Part shown: one piece after another, positions 48,371 to 61,700 of the stretch
Numbering within the stretch: position 1 is the first letter of the stretch
Layout: the number at the start of each line of letters is the position of its first letter
From: Eopsaltria australis
Lineage: Eukaryota; Chordata; Aves; Passeriformes; Petroicidae
Length of the DNA: 64,000 nucleotides
Direction: 5' to 3'
Assembly (NCBI GenBank): GCA_034509425.1
Contig: JAVTVJ010000121.1
Span: 1,302,001-1,366,000 of the forward strand
The notes under the pieces: model-generated
What the model saw: only the letters and a program-made list of their open reading frames with translations
Databases searched by the model: none
Told to the model about the DNA's origin: nothing
Made by a program: the position numbers and the translations under genes

Positions 48371-51300
48371 AGGCTGTATTTCATCGTCTCTTGGACTTAA
48401 TAGCACCTTATCTTTGGTGCTTAAAGGTAAGGGTAAAATCACTGAATTTCAATTCTCTAGGAAAAGGGACAGTGCAGTAGAAGGATTAAAAGTAAGTAGC
48501 ATAGGTGCTGACAAAATAAAACCAGAGAGCTAAATATATAGTTGCTTAGGTTTCTCAGAATGAATCAAGTTTGACTGGATATAGAACTAAATTATCTGAA
48601 CCTGTCAAAATAAGTGAGTGGAATCTATACATGTAAAAATAGAGGGAGGGTTTGATAAAACTGGCTGTAACTTTAGATCTTATTTTTAAATTAACGCAAG
48701 TTGATTGGATCTTAATGAGAAAGTTGCAGCCATCTATATGGAAATAACTGGATTATTTTTCATGGCTTGATAAAGCAATTGCAGACTAGCTCATAAAATT
48801 ACTTTTCTAGTGCAGTAATCCTATGACATGAAAAGGTGATAAAGAATATTGCAGTTTTGAATGTGACCTCATCGTTACCTGTGGTTGAGAACAAAGAATC
48901 GCCATACCCTTGTTAGGGCTGATGCACCTCACTGTTTTCACCCATGTGGAGTAGTCAGCCCTTCCTTCTACTGACTTCCTGTGCAATTAAAAAAAAAAAG
49001 AATACAATTCCAGCTCCTCTTTGTGACTGGTACTGAAGGCTGTGATTACGAATTTCCTGGTTGAAAATTTCCTTCTGAGCTAAGAAGCTGACTCTGCTCT
49101 TAACTCCAATAATAGTGTTTTAATCCAAAAGCTCTAAATCTGATCCATAGCATTCTGAGTTACCTGAGTAAGCTCAAAGACAGCCTTACTGAGTCTTTCC
49201 CTTTTTGGGGTGCTTTGGGGTTTTTCTTCCCCATCTTGTTTTTAGTCTTGTCAAATATCGTTGCTAAACTGGTCATTCTTTTCTAAGCTTCAGCTTCTCT
49301 GTCTCTCTCTGCCTCTCCTTCTCTTTCTCATCAGACCCAAACTCCCAATGCCTAGAAATTATAACAGTTCATATTTTTCCACTTCTCCTCATTTTCTCAT
49401 ATTTACTTTCTTCTTTCCCTAGCCTTTTCTCCCAACATAGGTGGTGTTCTCTCTTATTTTGGAATGGTCTTACAAAACAGTATAAGGAAACATAGCTTTA
49501 TCTTGTTTGGCAACTGCTGGTGTTCTTCACATGCTTAAGAACAGCTGGGTAAAAAATTAGGTACAAATCAAAGGGAGCCCCCAGTCTGTAATGTATGCTG
49601 AGTTACCTGCCTGTCACTCTTCAGGTTCTGCCATAAGGGGAATTTCATGATGCAGCTACAGGTAGAGAAGTGAAGGCCAGGTGCAGTCAAGCAGTTGTTG
49701 GTGTGTAGGAGCATCTGCAGTAGTTACCATGAAGTGACAGACATGTGAGAGGTACATGTCACTACAGGTACCTTTCTGTTTAACTGGCAGTGTAATCCAC
49801 CTCTGGTTCCAAGCTGATTGCAGCCATGGAGAGAGTGCCTTCCCTGGGCACATGCTGAAGGATGTCCCCATGGCTGACATAGGGTCATCGTCCTGGAAGG
49901 AAGTTTGAGGCTAGAAAGAAGCAGAGGCACTATGGCTGTGTAGTGGGAGTGATGGGGGAAGCAAGATGTTCCACTGGAAGGGAGAAGCAAACCTAGCTGT
50001 GATTTTTGTTTTGCATAAGAAAAGGAAAAAGTAATCTTGGGCATGGATTGGAGGTAATAGGGGCAGAATGGGAAAGGCTGCCTATAACTGTGTCTTGTTT
50101 CCTTTCATTATTTTAAAGACAGAGCTGTGTTTGGTCCACAGCTGTGCCTTGCACTGATGAACCCATGCAGGCAGCTTCTCTGCCTCGTCTCCTTGAGGTT
50201 TCAGGTATCATCTCCTCTGCTGACATGTGCTTCATTCCTTCCTTCTCCCGTGACTTGTTTATCTTCAAAGCCATAGGTAAACCGATTAAATTTCTCTAGC
50301 CAAGCCTAAAAACTGGAAAACAAATGAGCATATTCTGCCTCTATAGAGAAAGAATGAAGTGAAATAAAGAAATAACAAATATGGAACAAAAAGGTAGGTT
50401 TTAGTTTCTCCATATTTTCCTATTCATTCTTTGGTGTGTAGGAATAACTCATTTCTCATTTCCACCACTAATAAATGCTGATAGCACTTTGAAGTCAAAA
50501 CCACATATCCCGTCATTCCCCATGGCATTTCCCAGGAGTACAAAGAAAGAGCTCTGAGATTTTGAGAAGGCTATGTCCCAAAGGAAGTGTGGTGCAGAAG
50601 TAGGACTCTTCAGTCTTGCCTCTTTGCTCTGCAATAAATGTAAGATAATGCCCTTTGCTGAGCTGATAAAATTGAGGTGACCTGAGCTAAAACTTAAAAA
50701 AAAAAAATCTCTGCTACCTTTCCACCTCTCTTAGACTATAGCCATGTATGTGTTTCGCTCCAAGCTATTGTTAGTCTTTACTGCACCCCTGTATTATAAT
50801 GTGAGAGTGGAGGGACAACTGATAGTTCTGATTCTATGTTCTAGTACTGAAATATAGAATATTGGGCTGCCCAATGTATCTTTTGGTTGTAAGCCTTGCT
50901 GCTATGGTGGTAGGCAAGTGCATACAGACACATTTCTGCAATGCTTTGTTCTGGGGTAAGAGTAATGCTGTGCAGCAGCTGGAATTAAGTTCTCTCTGAT
51001 TTACTCATGTGGGCTGTGTGATCTGATACAGAGCTATAGTCTGCATAAGGACATAGATTATTAATGGTAATATACTTATCTAGTTCTCTTTCTGTTACTG
51101 CCAAAACATTATTTATATCAGTAACTCTCACTCACAAGGAAATGTTTCCTTTTCTTAGTTGTAAACTTACCTAAATGAAACTGGGCTCTAAACGTGTGTA
51201 TATAACTCTTGACCTTGCGTTCTGAAAAGTGGAGCAGGTCCTCTTTTTTCTTCAAAAGATCTTCACTTGATTAAGAAGTTTTCATTGCCTGAGTTCTGCT

Positions 51301-54300
51301 AGTCACATCACATACAGCAAAAATAAACACACCAGCTGATGAATGAAGGACAAGTTACAAGGCTGGGGGGGTGTCACCTACATCTGCACAGGAAAATTAA
51401 GATTTATTCTTGCTTTGTTTTGTTGTACTATGTTTCTTGCAGCCGAGCTGAACTTCTCCATTTAAACACATAAGATGTGTATATGCACAATTTTAAGCAC
51501 AAGGATAATCCAATTATTTATGTAATTTGTAAGATTAGTAAGAGTTAATTTGTAAGACTTTGCTGAGTCAAAGCTTTAATCGCATACATTTATTTAAATC
51601 CCACAGCACTTCAGACAATGATCCAGGCACAGGATCTTTGCACTGGCCTCCTAATGTATCAGGAGCAACATTTGAAAATATTATTTTCCTTTACAGATTT
51701 GAAAATTAATTAAATTAAAAGTAGCTGTGAATTGTTTTCAACAGATGTCTAACATTTCAAATTAGGTAAAGCATCATTATTGTCCCTTTACACCTGAGGA
51801 AAAGGAAACATAGAAGTTAAGAGCCTACAAGAGTATTAAAACAAAGGAAACTTCGGGAACTCTTCTTAGTTCATCCTCTGAATCCAGGTCAGAGCCATAG
51901 CTAGAGGTCCAGACTGCTTTGAAAATCTGGCTAAATATACTTTCATATTTCTGATAATTCTCACTCCTCAATCAAATTAGATACAAGAATTAGAGGCTCA
52001 GTTATATATGTCTTGAGTTTGCGGGGACTAAGACTGAGCCTTCAGTTCCCAGAAGTCATCTGCCACTTACTGTGTTTTCCTTGTGTCAGGTGTGTTCTAC
52101 TTCTATGGACCTATAAAAGAGAAATAGCTATACTGTTTAACAGTTTGATTAGTGGGTGGTAAAGCCAGTAGGGTGTAATCTATTTAGTACTGCCTCTTTT
52201 TAGTGAGTCATTGATTTTGGGTTTTTTTGTGATTATCTGGAAGCATCACTGTTTCTTAATTTAACACTAGTTTAAATATTTAGAGGGAAATAACAGACTA
52301 TCAGTGAAACTAAAAATGTGATTTTCTTAACAACATGGCTAATTTAACAAAAACATTTTATTAATGAAAAAAAATTATACAAATGTTTTGTTAGACCTAT
52401 GTGTATTTGAATCATTCAGCTCAAAGGATTTGAAAGCCAGGCTTGTATTCTTCTACTGAGACACAGTCGTGACAAAAAATGATTGCACTTCATTTAGGTA
52501 TTTCTTCAAGTTACCCAGAGGCATAATATTTGCAACCCCTACTTAAATACCTGATGAAATTAATTTAATTGTAAGGAAGCTATTTTGTATTGTTATAGCA
52601 CTGTATGTCTTCACATTTGACAAGTACCAGCATTTAAACTTCTAATTGAAAATTACTTTGGGGATTCTGCCAGGAACTGCAGACTGCAAACACTAACCCC
52701 CATCCCTGCCTCATGTAACACAATAGGTACAGAGTCAGAGGTCCTTGACGGGCACACTCTGGGGCTGTGTGGGTGGGAAGTTCTGTGCCCTTCCAGAATT
52801 AGCTTCTTTCTGCTCCAAAGGCTGATTATACAGTTTAAGGATTGTTTCAGTATTTTTCTACACAGATACACTACAGAAGATAAACAGGTACTCCCCCTTG
52901 CAGAAGTGCTTTTAGTGGGTGTTCTTTAAGGTAGAAGCAGTGCTTCTAGGGGATGAAAAGTGTATTGTTTTATTATGTCTGTATTTTTGAATATATAGAT
53001 TTTTATACAGGGCTGTGGCAAGAAGTGAGTCAGGGAGGAGAAGTATTCCTTTACATATTCCAAATTAATTGGAGTTGGAAGCTGCAAGAAGGCATGGAAT
53101 TAGTGAAAATATCCAGTAGTACTGGCCGTGCACAGCTCAGGTCATGCAGGCACAGTGGATCCTAGGAGAGGATGAGCTCCAGACGGTGCCACAAGGACTG
53201 TGGCATTCTTAGGTCAAGGCTGGTCACTCACTGTGACTCTTTTGTGACTCTTTCAAATACAGGTCAGTTTGTGAGACCACATGCATGAGTGCTGAAAAAG
53301 CCTTTGTGTGAGAATATGAGCCATGGTTTGGTCAAACCAGAATGCTTCCAAACTGATCCCATATAAATTCATTTGAAGAAGTGTGCAGTGATATAAACCT
53401 TTTCCAGAAGGGAGACTCAAGAGAAATGAGGAATTGTAGCTACATTGTTCTGTGGCCTGGTAGTGGAGCTGCAGCTTTAGGTGACTTGTGTTGGTAACTT
53501 GTCTTCTCCTGGCCCAGTTTCACAGAGTCCCATAGATGTTGGGTCGTTATATATATAGGTTGGAATTTTAGTTTCTAAATGCAGTCAAATCCAGCACAGT
53601 ATTTCACTGGAAATAGAAAACATTAAAAAAAAATTCTTGTCAAGTAAGGAAGAATTTGGTCTGTTAATAAACTGAGCATGTGTAAGTACCCTGAGGATGG
53701 GAAACAAAAAGCAATGTTTTGTAAAAGTAGGGGTTAAACTGTGATTATAGGAATAGTAGGGAATACACAAAACTTGGTTCAGTGACTGTGCTGCAGAAAT
53801 ACACATGCCAAACTAAAGGAACATAAAGCCTCTGGAATTAGGTCTGGAAATAACCTGTAGTTACTGTTACTTGCAGAGGCCTGTTTTGTGCATGTCATAT
53901 GCAGATAAATTTTCTGAAAGGCTCTTCTTATATAAACATTTTTTTTGTGCAAGTAACTTTCGTTGATGCTACATCCTCAATCAGATCGTTCACGTAAGGA
54001 AGCAGAATTAGGCCAAAAGCTAGGCCATTCAGCTTCTCTTTTCAAATCTTTGTGTGTTGGTCTTGTGGCCAAAGTGAAAATGCAGTGCTTCCCACCACCT
54101 TAGCTTTACTGCAAATTTTGGTTTTGTGAAAGATCAGCACATGAATGTATCTTGTAACATTACACATTGCCTTTACTCAAAAATTCACATGCACAGGAAA
54201 AGTGACAAAACAGTTTATTTTGGAAAATGAGTAAATCCAAATGATGGATACCATGTGTCAAAATAATCCTTAGAGCACGTGCTTGCATTTTCACATGGAC

Positions 54301-55716
54301 ATTTTGGAAAATTATACTGTGGAAACTAGAGAATCAGTTTGCCAGGGAGCAGGTTTAAGCCACTTTTCAGTACTGCCTGCAAGATGTGGTCTCTTTTACT
54401 AAACACAGAAGCCAAAGCACTTCTATCTTTACTTGAGCCCATTGCTTTGGTCTCCAGAGATGCCAGGCAAGATCTAATGGACTGGTTAGTGCAGTTAGGT
54501 AGAGGAGGATTAAGACTGAAATTTCAGAACTAAAGGTGTGAGAATACCTGAATGGTCTCTAGGATTCATTTCATATCCCTAGGACACTTTAAAAACTTGG
54601 TCCTTAGTTGAAGCTGGTTCAATTTTAGAGCTGGTGGAGAGAGATGAGCATCTTCAGAAGGAGTTTCTTTGATGTTCATCCATTCCAAAAGGGAAGAGGT
54701 GATGAAGGATATTTTATATATAAAGCACTGCTTAAACAAGGGAAAAGTCTTTCTTTCATCTGCTTACTTTAAAGCCTCAGGCAAATCTCATGTGAAGCAA
54801 TTAACTTTTACCTTGGTCAAATGTGAATGGAGGATGATTTTGGCGATGTTGAGACTGTGCTGCTGTGTTTGATTAAATTTCACTGGTGCTATAAGGACAG
54901 AGTTGCATTTATACTTTTTTCCCCTCCAGTATCCTGAATATGAAAGTGCATGTAAGCTCTTTGCTGAACCTATATTGCAAGTCTTGAACTGGAAGATGCT
55001 GCAGAGTTCCTGAGTTTCAGGACATTGCAGTAACCAATAAGGTCCTTTCCTGGGAATATAGAAGGACATGGACTTGTTTTGGTTACTTTCTGAACTGTTT
55101 TGTATATAGTTAGTGGAATATTTCTGCACATACATTGACAAGTACTTTGAAGTAGTAGCAGTTTGCTTCACCTGCACAATACTCTACATGTGACAATATG
55201 TATGGAAGAGAGGTTAAGATCTCTTTTGTAAAAAGGCCTTAGTCTGCTTTTATTTTGGTTCTGGGTAATATTTGCTCAGTGAGCTGGGAATGGAAAATCC
55301 ACTTCTGAAAACATCATGTTAGTGTCATGCTGACAACCAAAATCTCTTTTGTGGAGACTTAAAATTGCTCAAACATTTAATAAGTTGGTAGAGTTGCATT
55401 TTCAGTCCTCTTCCTAAAGTAGAAACAGACTTACTACTGTCAGTCTACACTGTTGCCATGAGAACAGGGCATTGCCTGCCATTTTCCCTCTTATATATGT
55501 TTTAAAAAGATGTTGGGACTGTAAAATAAATTACTGTTTTGTAATTTAGCTTTAAGCAAAAGGAATATTTCAATGGTGACAGTTCTGGAAATGCTTTAAC
55601 TTTTAAATGCTGACACCAAATAATAAGTAAAACCTTGTGATTAATGTTTCCAGAAGGGACTATTAACATTATCCTACATCTGTTCATGATATAATCTCTA
55701 AATGAAAAACACTCAC

Positions 55717-55748
<32 letters not shown>

Positions 55749-58700
55749 GCAACCCTAAAGAAGTATATGTTTATGTAGCATTTCAGTGCAGACTTAACTC
55801 TAATGTGTGGACATCCTTCATAAGACTTAACCAACTAATTTTTCATCTGATCATTATTTAGTCAAAACTCTATGGTACTCCTGAGGTTGCTTAAATTTCA
55901 TTGACAACATGTCATTTCATTTGCTGAAAAATATAGTAATTTTAAATTATACGACATGAAAGAGCTTTTTTATTACTTGCAGTAAAATTAGCAATCATAT
56001 TTGATGAAAATACTTAATAATAGATGAGGCATAAAGTTCTGTGAAGCATCATTCCGTAATTAGCTCTTGCTGGTTTAAATATTTGAGATTGTATAGAAAG
56101 GTGGTTTTTTTATGACTGGGGCAACTTTGCAGTAGTCCATCCATCTTTTAGGAAACATTTAGGAGTACTGAAGCAGAATTTGTAGAACATACATCAGTAA
56201 CTCATTCAGAAAGTAATTACCTCCATTGGTTTGGCATAATTTGCCCTTTTAAGATAAAAGCCTAAACTATGTCACCCAGATAGTTGTATTAATTTCAATC
56301 TGTATACCTCAATCTCAAATTTATTTACTTAATGAATTGAAGCTTATGGAATTCATGTGCTCTATGAAAATGTATGCTGAAGAGTTATCCTTTTTTGTGC
56401 CAAATGGTGGTTTTGTTAGTATTAAACAACAGTTTGTGCCATGCCAGATATTTTCTAAAATGTATAAATTGGCATTTCTGGTAGCTTCTTTTAGATAGCT
56501 GTTGAGTAGTCATTTTGCTGTCTGTTGAGTGGCATCACTAGTTGCCGTGAACAACTAACTCTCAGTTTTCCAGTTTCCTTGCTTTAGCTGGCATAAGAAA
56601 TCAGTGATAACCTAACAGTTACAGGCAGTATCTATACATGCCACTTCATGATGCATTTTTAATTTGATGCTGTTTCCTGTTGCTGTTAAGTCCCAACAAG
56701 CAGCTCTGTTGGGTTTGGGTGCTGAAGTTTGGGTGCAAAGTGTGGGCCATGGAATGCAGGGCGTACCTTGCTCGGTGCCTTATGCACATTTAACACCTTA
56801 CATGGTAGAGCTAACACTGTCACAGGTGTGTGAGTGCCATCCATAGAAGAAATGAATGTATCTTCCAAAGGAACAGTAGAAATGGAGCAGCAGGTTGATT
56901 AGGAGTGTCAAAAGCCTGACTCAAGTCTTTGAAGTTAATGCCTTTTTGCTCTGCTTTGGTGGCCATGCTTCAGGCTAATCTCAACTGGAAACAAAGCAAG
57001 TTCCCTTTAAAATAAGTTGAGTTGAAGGCTGTTCCATAATTAGTCTTGGAATACCATTGTTCTAATCTCTATAGATAGATCAAGATGTATTCCAAGGTAT
57101 TTTTAACAAACAAAATCCAGAAAACTATGGACACAAGACTGTCCAAGATACTTAACCTGTCTGAAATTACTTTCATGACATTGACAGTATTTTAATTATG
57201 AAATCTGAACTTCTGTTGAGTAAATAATCTGTTTAACCAACTGCTTATAAGACATTCAATATTTTAAAATTTATATCTCTTTACACATATACACACACAC
57301 AACCTGCATATATATATTTTATACATGCAGTTCAATTAGAACTGATAAGACTTGTCTTTCAAGGCAAGTGTATGTAATACACTTAATCTATGTCAAGAAG
57401 AAAAGTTAAAACACCCTTGGGATTTACTCATAATTTTCACTTCATTTCTATCCTCAGTTATTGGATTAGAACAAAATGAGGATATTGCCATTCAGGGAAA
57501 TGTATTTATATATATGCGTGAAACTGTATGGAAGAAAAGCTTCAGGTTATTTCACTCTGCTTACGAAGTAGCACCTCCCATACATCACTTGAGCTTTGTG
57601 GGGATGAGTGAGCATATACTGTATCTGATCGCTGGGGATCACATTCACAGTGTTTGGTTGGTCATCCCTAGACCTGTTTTCCATCTGTTCTGACCACACC
57701 ATTTCCATGCAGTGTGGCTGAGGTTGTCACCTTCTAAACTGTAGCTCTGGAATATTGCACTGTTTTCCTTGCCTCACTCACCTGTTCTGTTTAGAAAAAG
57801 TTGAAAATCTCAGAGGAGCTAATACAGACTTTTCTATATTCTTCTGTAACGATGAAAATGAGCCAGAGTGAGAAAGAATTTTAGCAAAATAAATCTTCAT
57901 GACTGCCTCTCCCGGCACAAAGGTGTAATTTGTCATTTTGTGTTCAGCCCTTTAGTATATTTGTTTCTACACATTTCTTTGTATTACAGGCTTGTCTACT
58001 GTGTCAGATTGTAATGTATCAAATTTTGCAGTTCCATTTCCTTGTATTTCCTTGTATGGGATTGTATCACACCTTTCCTGCTAGCGCAAGTGATTGGGCA
58101 TAACTGACTCCTTTCTGTTGGCTAATCATTCTGTTTTGACATTTTTGTCTGTGAGCTCTGATGATGTGTGTATGACATTTACCTTACAGAAGTGGCCCTT
58201 TTCCTTGCTCTTGGTACTGTTTCTGAAACCAGTTTGTCACCCAAGCACAGACAAAACATCGTTCAGCACGTGCAACACAACCAACTGCCAAACTTCAGAC
58301 TTGAATGTTCATGTCAGCCTTGCCAGCCAGCAGTACTGAAACAGCTGTGTGTGCTAGGCTTCCTTGGACCCATGATTACTGAATGAACTTGGAAAGACTG
58401 AGCAGGGGGAACACTGCAGTGAGTACATATAGCAACTTTTTTGGCTTGGTGATTATAAAAATTATTCTAACAATGTTCTCTCAACCTGCTGAGGGCCTCA
58501 TAAGTTCATTATCGACATAATTTATTTTAATGTCCTTCAAGGAAAAGAGGAACATCCATGATGCATAATAAAAATTGTGATTATCATGTTTTCCTACAAA
58601 ATATTTCTACAGCCAAGGTGGAAAGAATATTGTTGAGGTATTTTTAGACTTAATGCTACATATATTGCTTAAACTTCAGAGGTACTTAAAACATAATGCT

Positions 58701-61700
58701 TGCAGAGGAAATTCACGTTTTCCCTTTCCTCCAATCAGCTTAAGCAAAACTATTTAGATATTTTTAAAAAGCAATTATTCATAGCTCTTTCTGCCAGTCT
58801 GGAGAGAATGAAGACTTTAAAGCTGTAAAGTGTAAAGAGAGGGTTTTTTAAATAGAGAGTATCCAGAATAACATTAGTAAAAGCCAAATCTAGAGAACAA
58901 AGCATCTTTCAAGCAGGCTCTGAGCAAATATTCTGGAGCTGAAAAAAGTCTGCTTTCCAGTTTTGGTAGGGTCTTGTTCTCTCATGTCTTATGCTTAATC
59001 TGTCTGCATGGATTCCCTGAACACTGGTACAGGTGTAGGTTTTCATTGATATGCATGGGAACAGAATTTGGTTTTCACTCCAGTTTAAATTGGTGGAAAC
59101 CCTGAACTGTGTTGTTATTAGTGTTTAGGAGAATTGCTTAAGGTTGACTAAAGGGTAATAAAAACAAGTAGAGTTTGATGCAAAGTTTGGTAACTGGTTT
59201 GTACTTGTGTGATGTGGATGAAAGGCCAATAAGGGTTAAGAAGATCGAAGTCCCAAATTCTCCTTCATTTTACCTCAGATAAATCTGAGTGCAGGCCTCC
59301 AGAGGTGAAAGGCTAGCACATTAACTAGGACCTTAAATGTGTGCTTCAGCACACAAACCTGCAGTATCTTTTGAAATCTATGCAGGTTTCTCCTGCCTGC
59401 TGTGCGTAATTTCAGAATACGCTGTCACCATTAAAGAAAAAAAACAAGTTTGCTCTTTCATCTGTGCACCCCATGGCATCGATTGGGGGAATCAGTCCCC
59501 AGGCTCCCCTAAAATTTGTGATCTTTGGCTCCTGCTGTAAATTGATTCCGTGCTGTGCCTTCTGACATGTGAACTGGGTAAAATCCATTCTGAAGTCTTT
59601 TAAAACCTGGCATTAACCCTGTGGCATCCTCTTAAGTGCTGGTGTTTTCTCATTATATTATTTACTGGGAAGAACTTGCTTTTAAAACTCTAGCAGCATT
59701 GCAAGCTAACTTGTTAAAATCTTGGTATTAAATGCTATAGTGTGCTTTGAATTTCTCCTGAGACCTGATGTTGGGAAAAGTGAGTTCAATTAGTCATGAG
59801 TGAGGTGAGTGCCTCACTACTGTGCAAATTGCTTTGGGACCATTTGGCCCATGTCTACTCGTGATCCTCCCTCCCATAAATGCAGATGTGTAAAGTAGTC
59901 AATATTTTGTTTAAGCTTATCTTGGACTGATTATCAGAAACCATCAATTTTTTTTTTTATTTTTTTTTTTTCTTCAGTGCCATGTAATAAAAAGACTATT
60001 AAATTTTTCAGATTTTTCCCTCTCGTCTTTTATAGGGAAAGTAATAATGTCTTTCATACACATATGTGTCTCTTTTTACATCCATGCTGTATGACTTGGT
60101 TCACTGCCCATTGAATAGAAGTGGCCCTTGGGATTAAAACATAGTAAGGTTTTACTCAAGAGTTTGGGACAGGAAGTCAAAGTGAATAAGTATTTAAAAA
60201 CTTTAGGGATTTTTAAGTAGCCAGAACTTAATTCCAAAGAGAATGCAGCTTTGGACAAAATAGCAAAAACAATACAAGTTCTTTAATGATAGAAACGAGC
60301 TGCAACCCTGGTGTTAGATCTTAAAACAACAGTATCGGTGGTAGAGTACCCATGCACTATAAAATCATAATAAAAGGGATTTATTTGAACTGATGGTCTT
60401 GAATGCTGGCAGATGCTGCTTGCTTTTGTGCAAAGGACTAATGGTGAAAATGGCCTCTCTGTTCTTGAAGCACTCACTCACTTTGGTTCTGTTTTTAAAT
60501 GAAGACCTGAACTTCCTTTCAAGAAAGCCATGCTCAAACCAACTGGACCCTCACCACAGGGAGATTTTGAGAACTTGCCTAAGTTACACATTTTCTTCTC
60601 CCATCTCCACACTGATGTTTATGTAGATGTCTGGCATACAGTTTAGTTGGTAGCAACTGATAAAGCATAATAATGTTTGTTGTTGTATACTAAAAGGGAG
60701 GTGAAACTATATTTCACTTTTCCTTTGAGTAAAAGGCTGGTAATACAGGACTTGTCAAGAGCCTTTCCTGTGTTTGATAGCTTTATCACAGCCCCAGCTC
60801 GAAAGGTTAAATGTTTTGGATTACACAGAATGTACATTATATGGAGGGCTTACTATAAATCAACAAGGCAGGTATGTTAAACACAGAAAAATATCTACAG
60901 CTGTTCTCTTACTCATCCTGCTTGTTATTTAACGCCGTCTCTACCCAAAGGAATATTTTTAGTTGTACTGTCAACAGTTTCAAAACAAAGAAGCAACTAC
61001 AACTGGCAAATGAGGAACCCAGCTGGTGCTGTGTTTAGGCTCCCAATGAATATACTCTAATCCTGACACCTGCAAGCTATTTAATCAGGATTTACAATTG
61101 AACATGAAGGATGAGAGGTCCAGAGGGCTGTGTTCTTGGTGTTTTGATTGCAAATGATGGAGAAAAACTTTGTTATCGGATGTTGTAGTTATTTGAAGTT
61201 TGGTGCCCTCTAACCCATGGGGGACCAAGAATCATTTATCACTTCACAGCAAAAGCCAAAAAAAGCCACTATGGCTTACACACTAGCATTCTGCTTTAGC
61301 TTTTCCTGTATTCCAGTGTAAACACGCCTTGGATTTACGAACAATGAAAAACAATTTCCAGCAGGCACATGGAAAGGAGAGGTTATAAGGAAAGTATGCA
61401 TTATCCATTCCATGTCAAACTGAAAAAATCGCTTTATTTTCCTTAGCAACCGTAATGTACATAATGATGAAATGTATCATACAGATGAGCAGAAAGAATG
61501 TGAAGAAAATTGAATAAAACAAGTTTTGGTTTGGGTTTTATTTTTTTTAAGAAAAGACCCTTTTCCACAGTGCAATTTTGAATCTCAGAGTGCCATTGTC
61601 AAGGGTGAATGACTGCCTTTTTAAAGGTCTTCATTACTCCTTCTAAAACCCTCTCTTTCCCTGAAAATAGGACATAACTTAAAGAAATTTAAAATTTCAC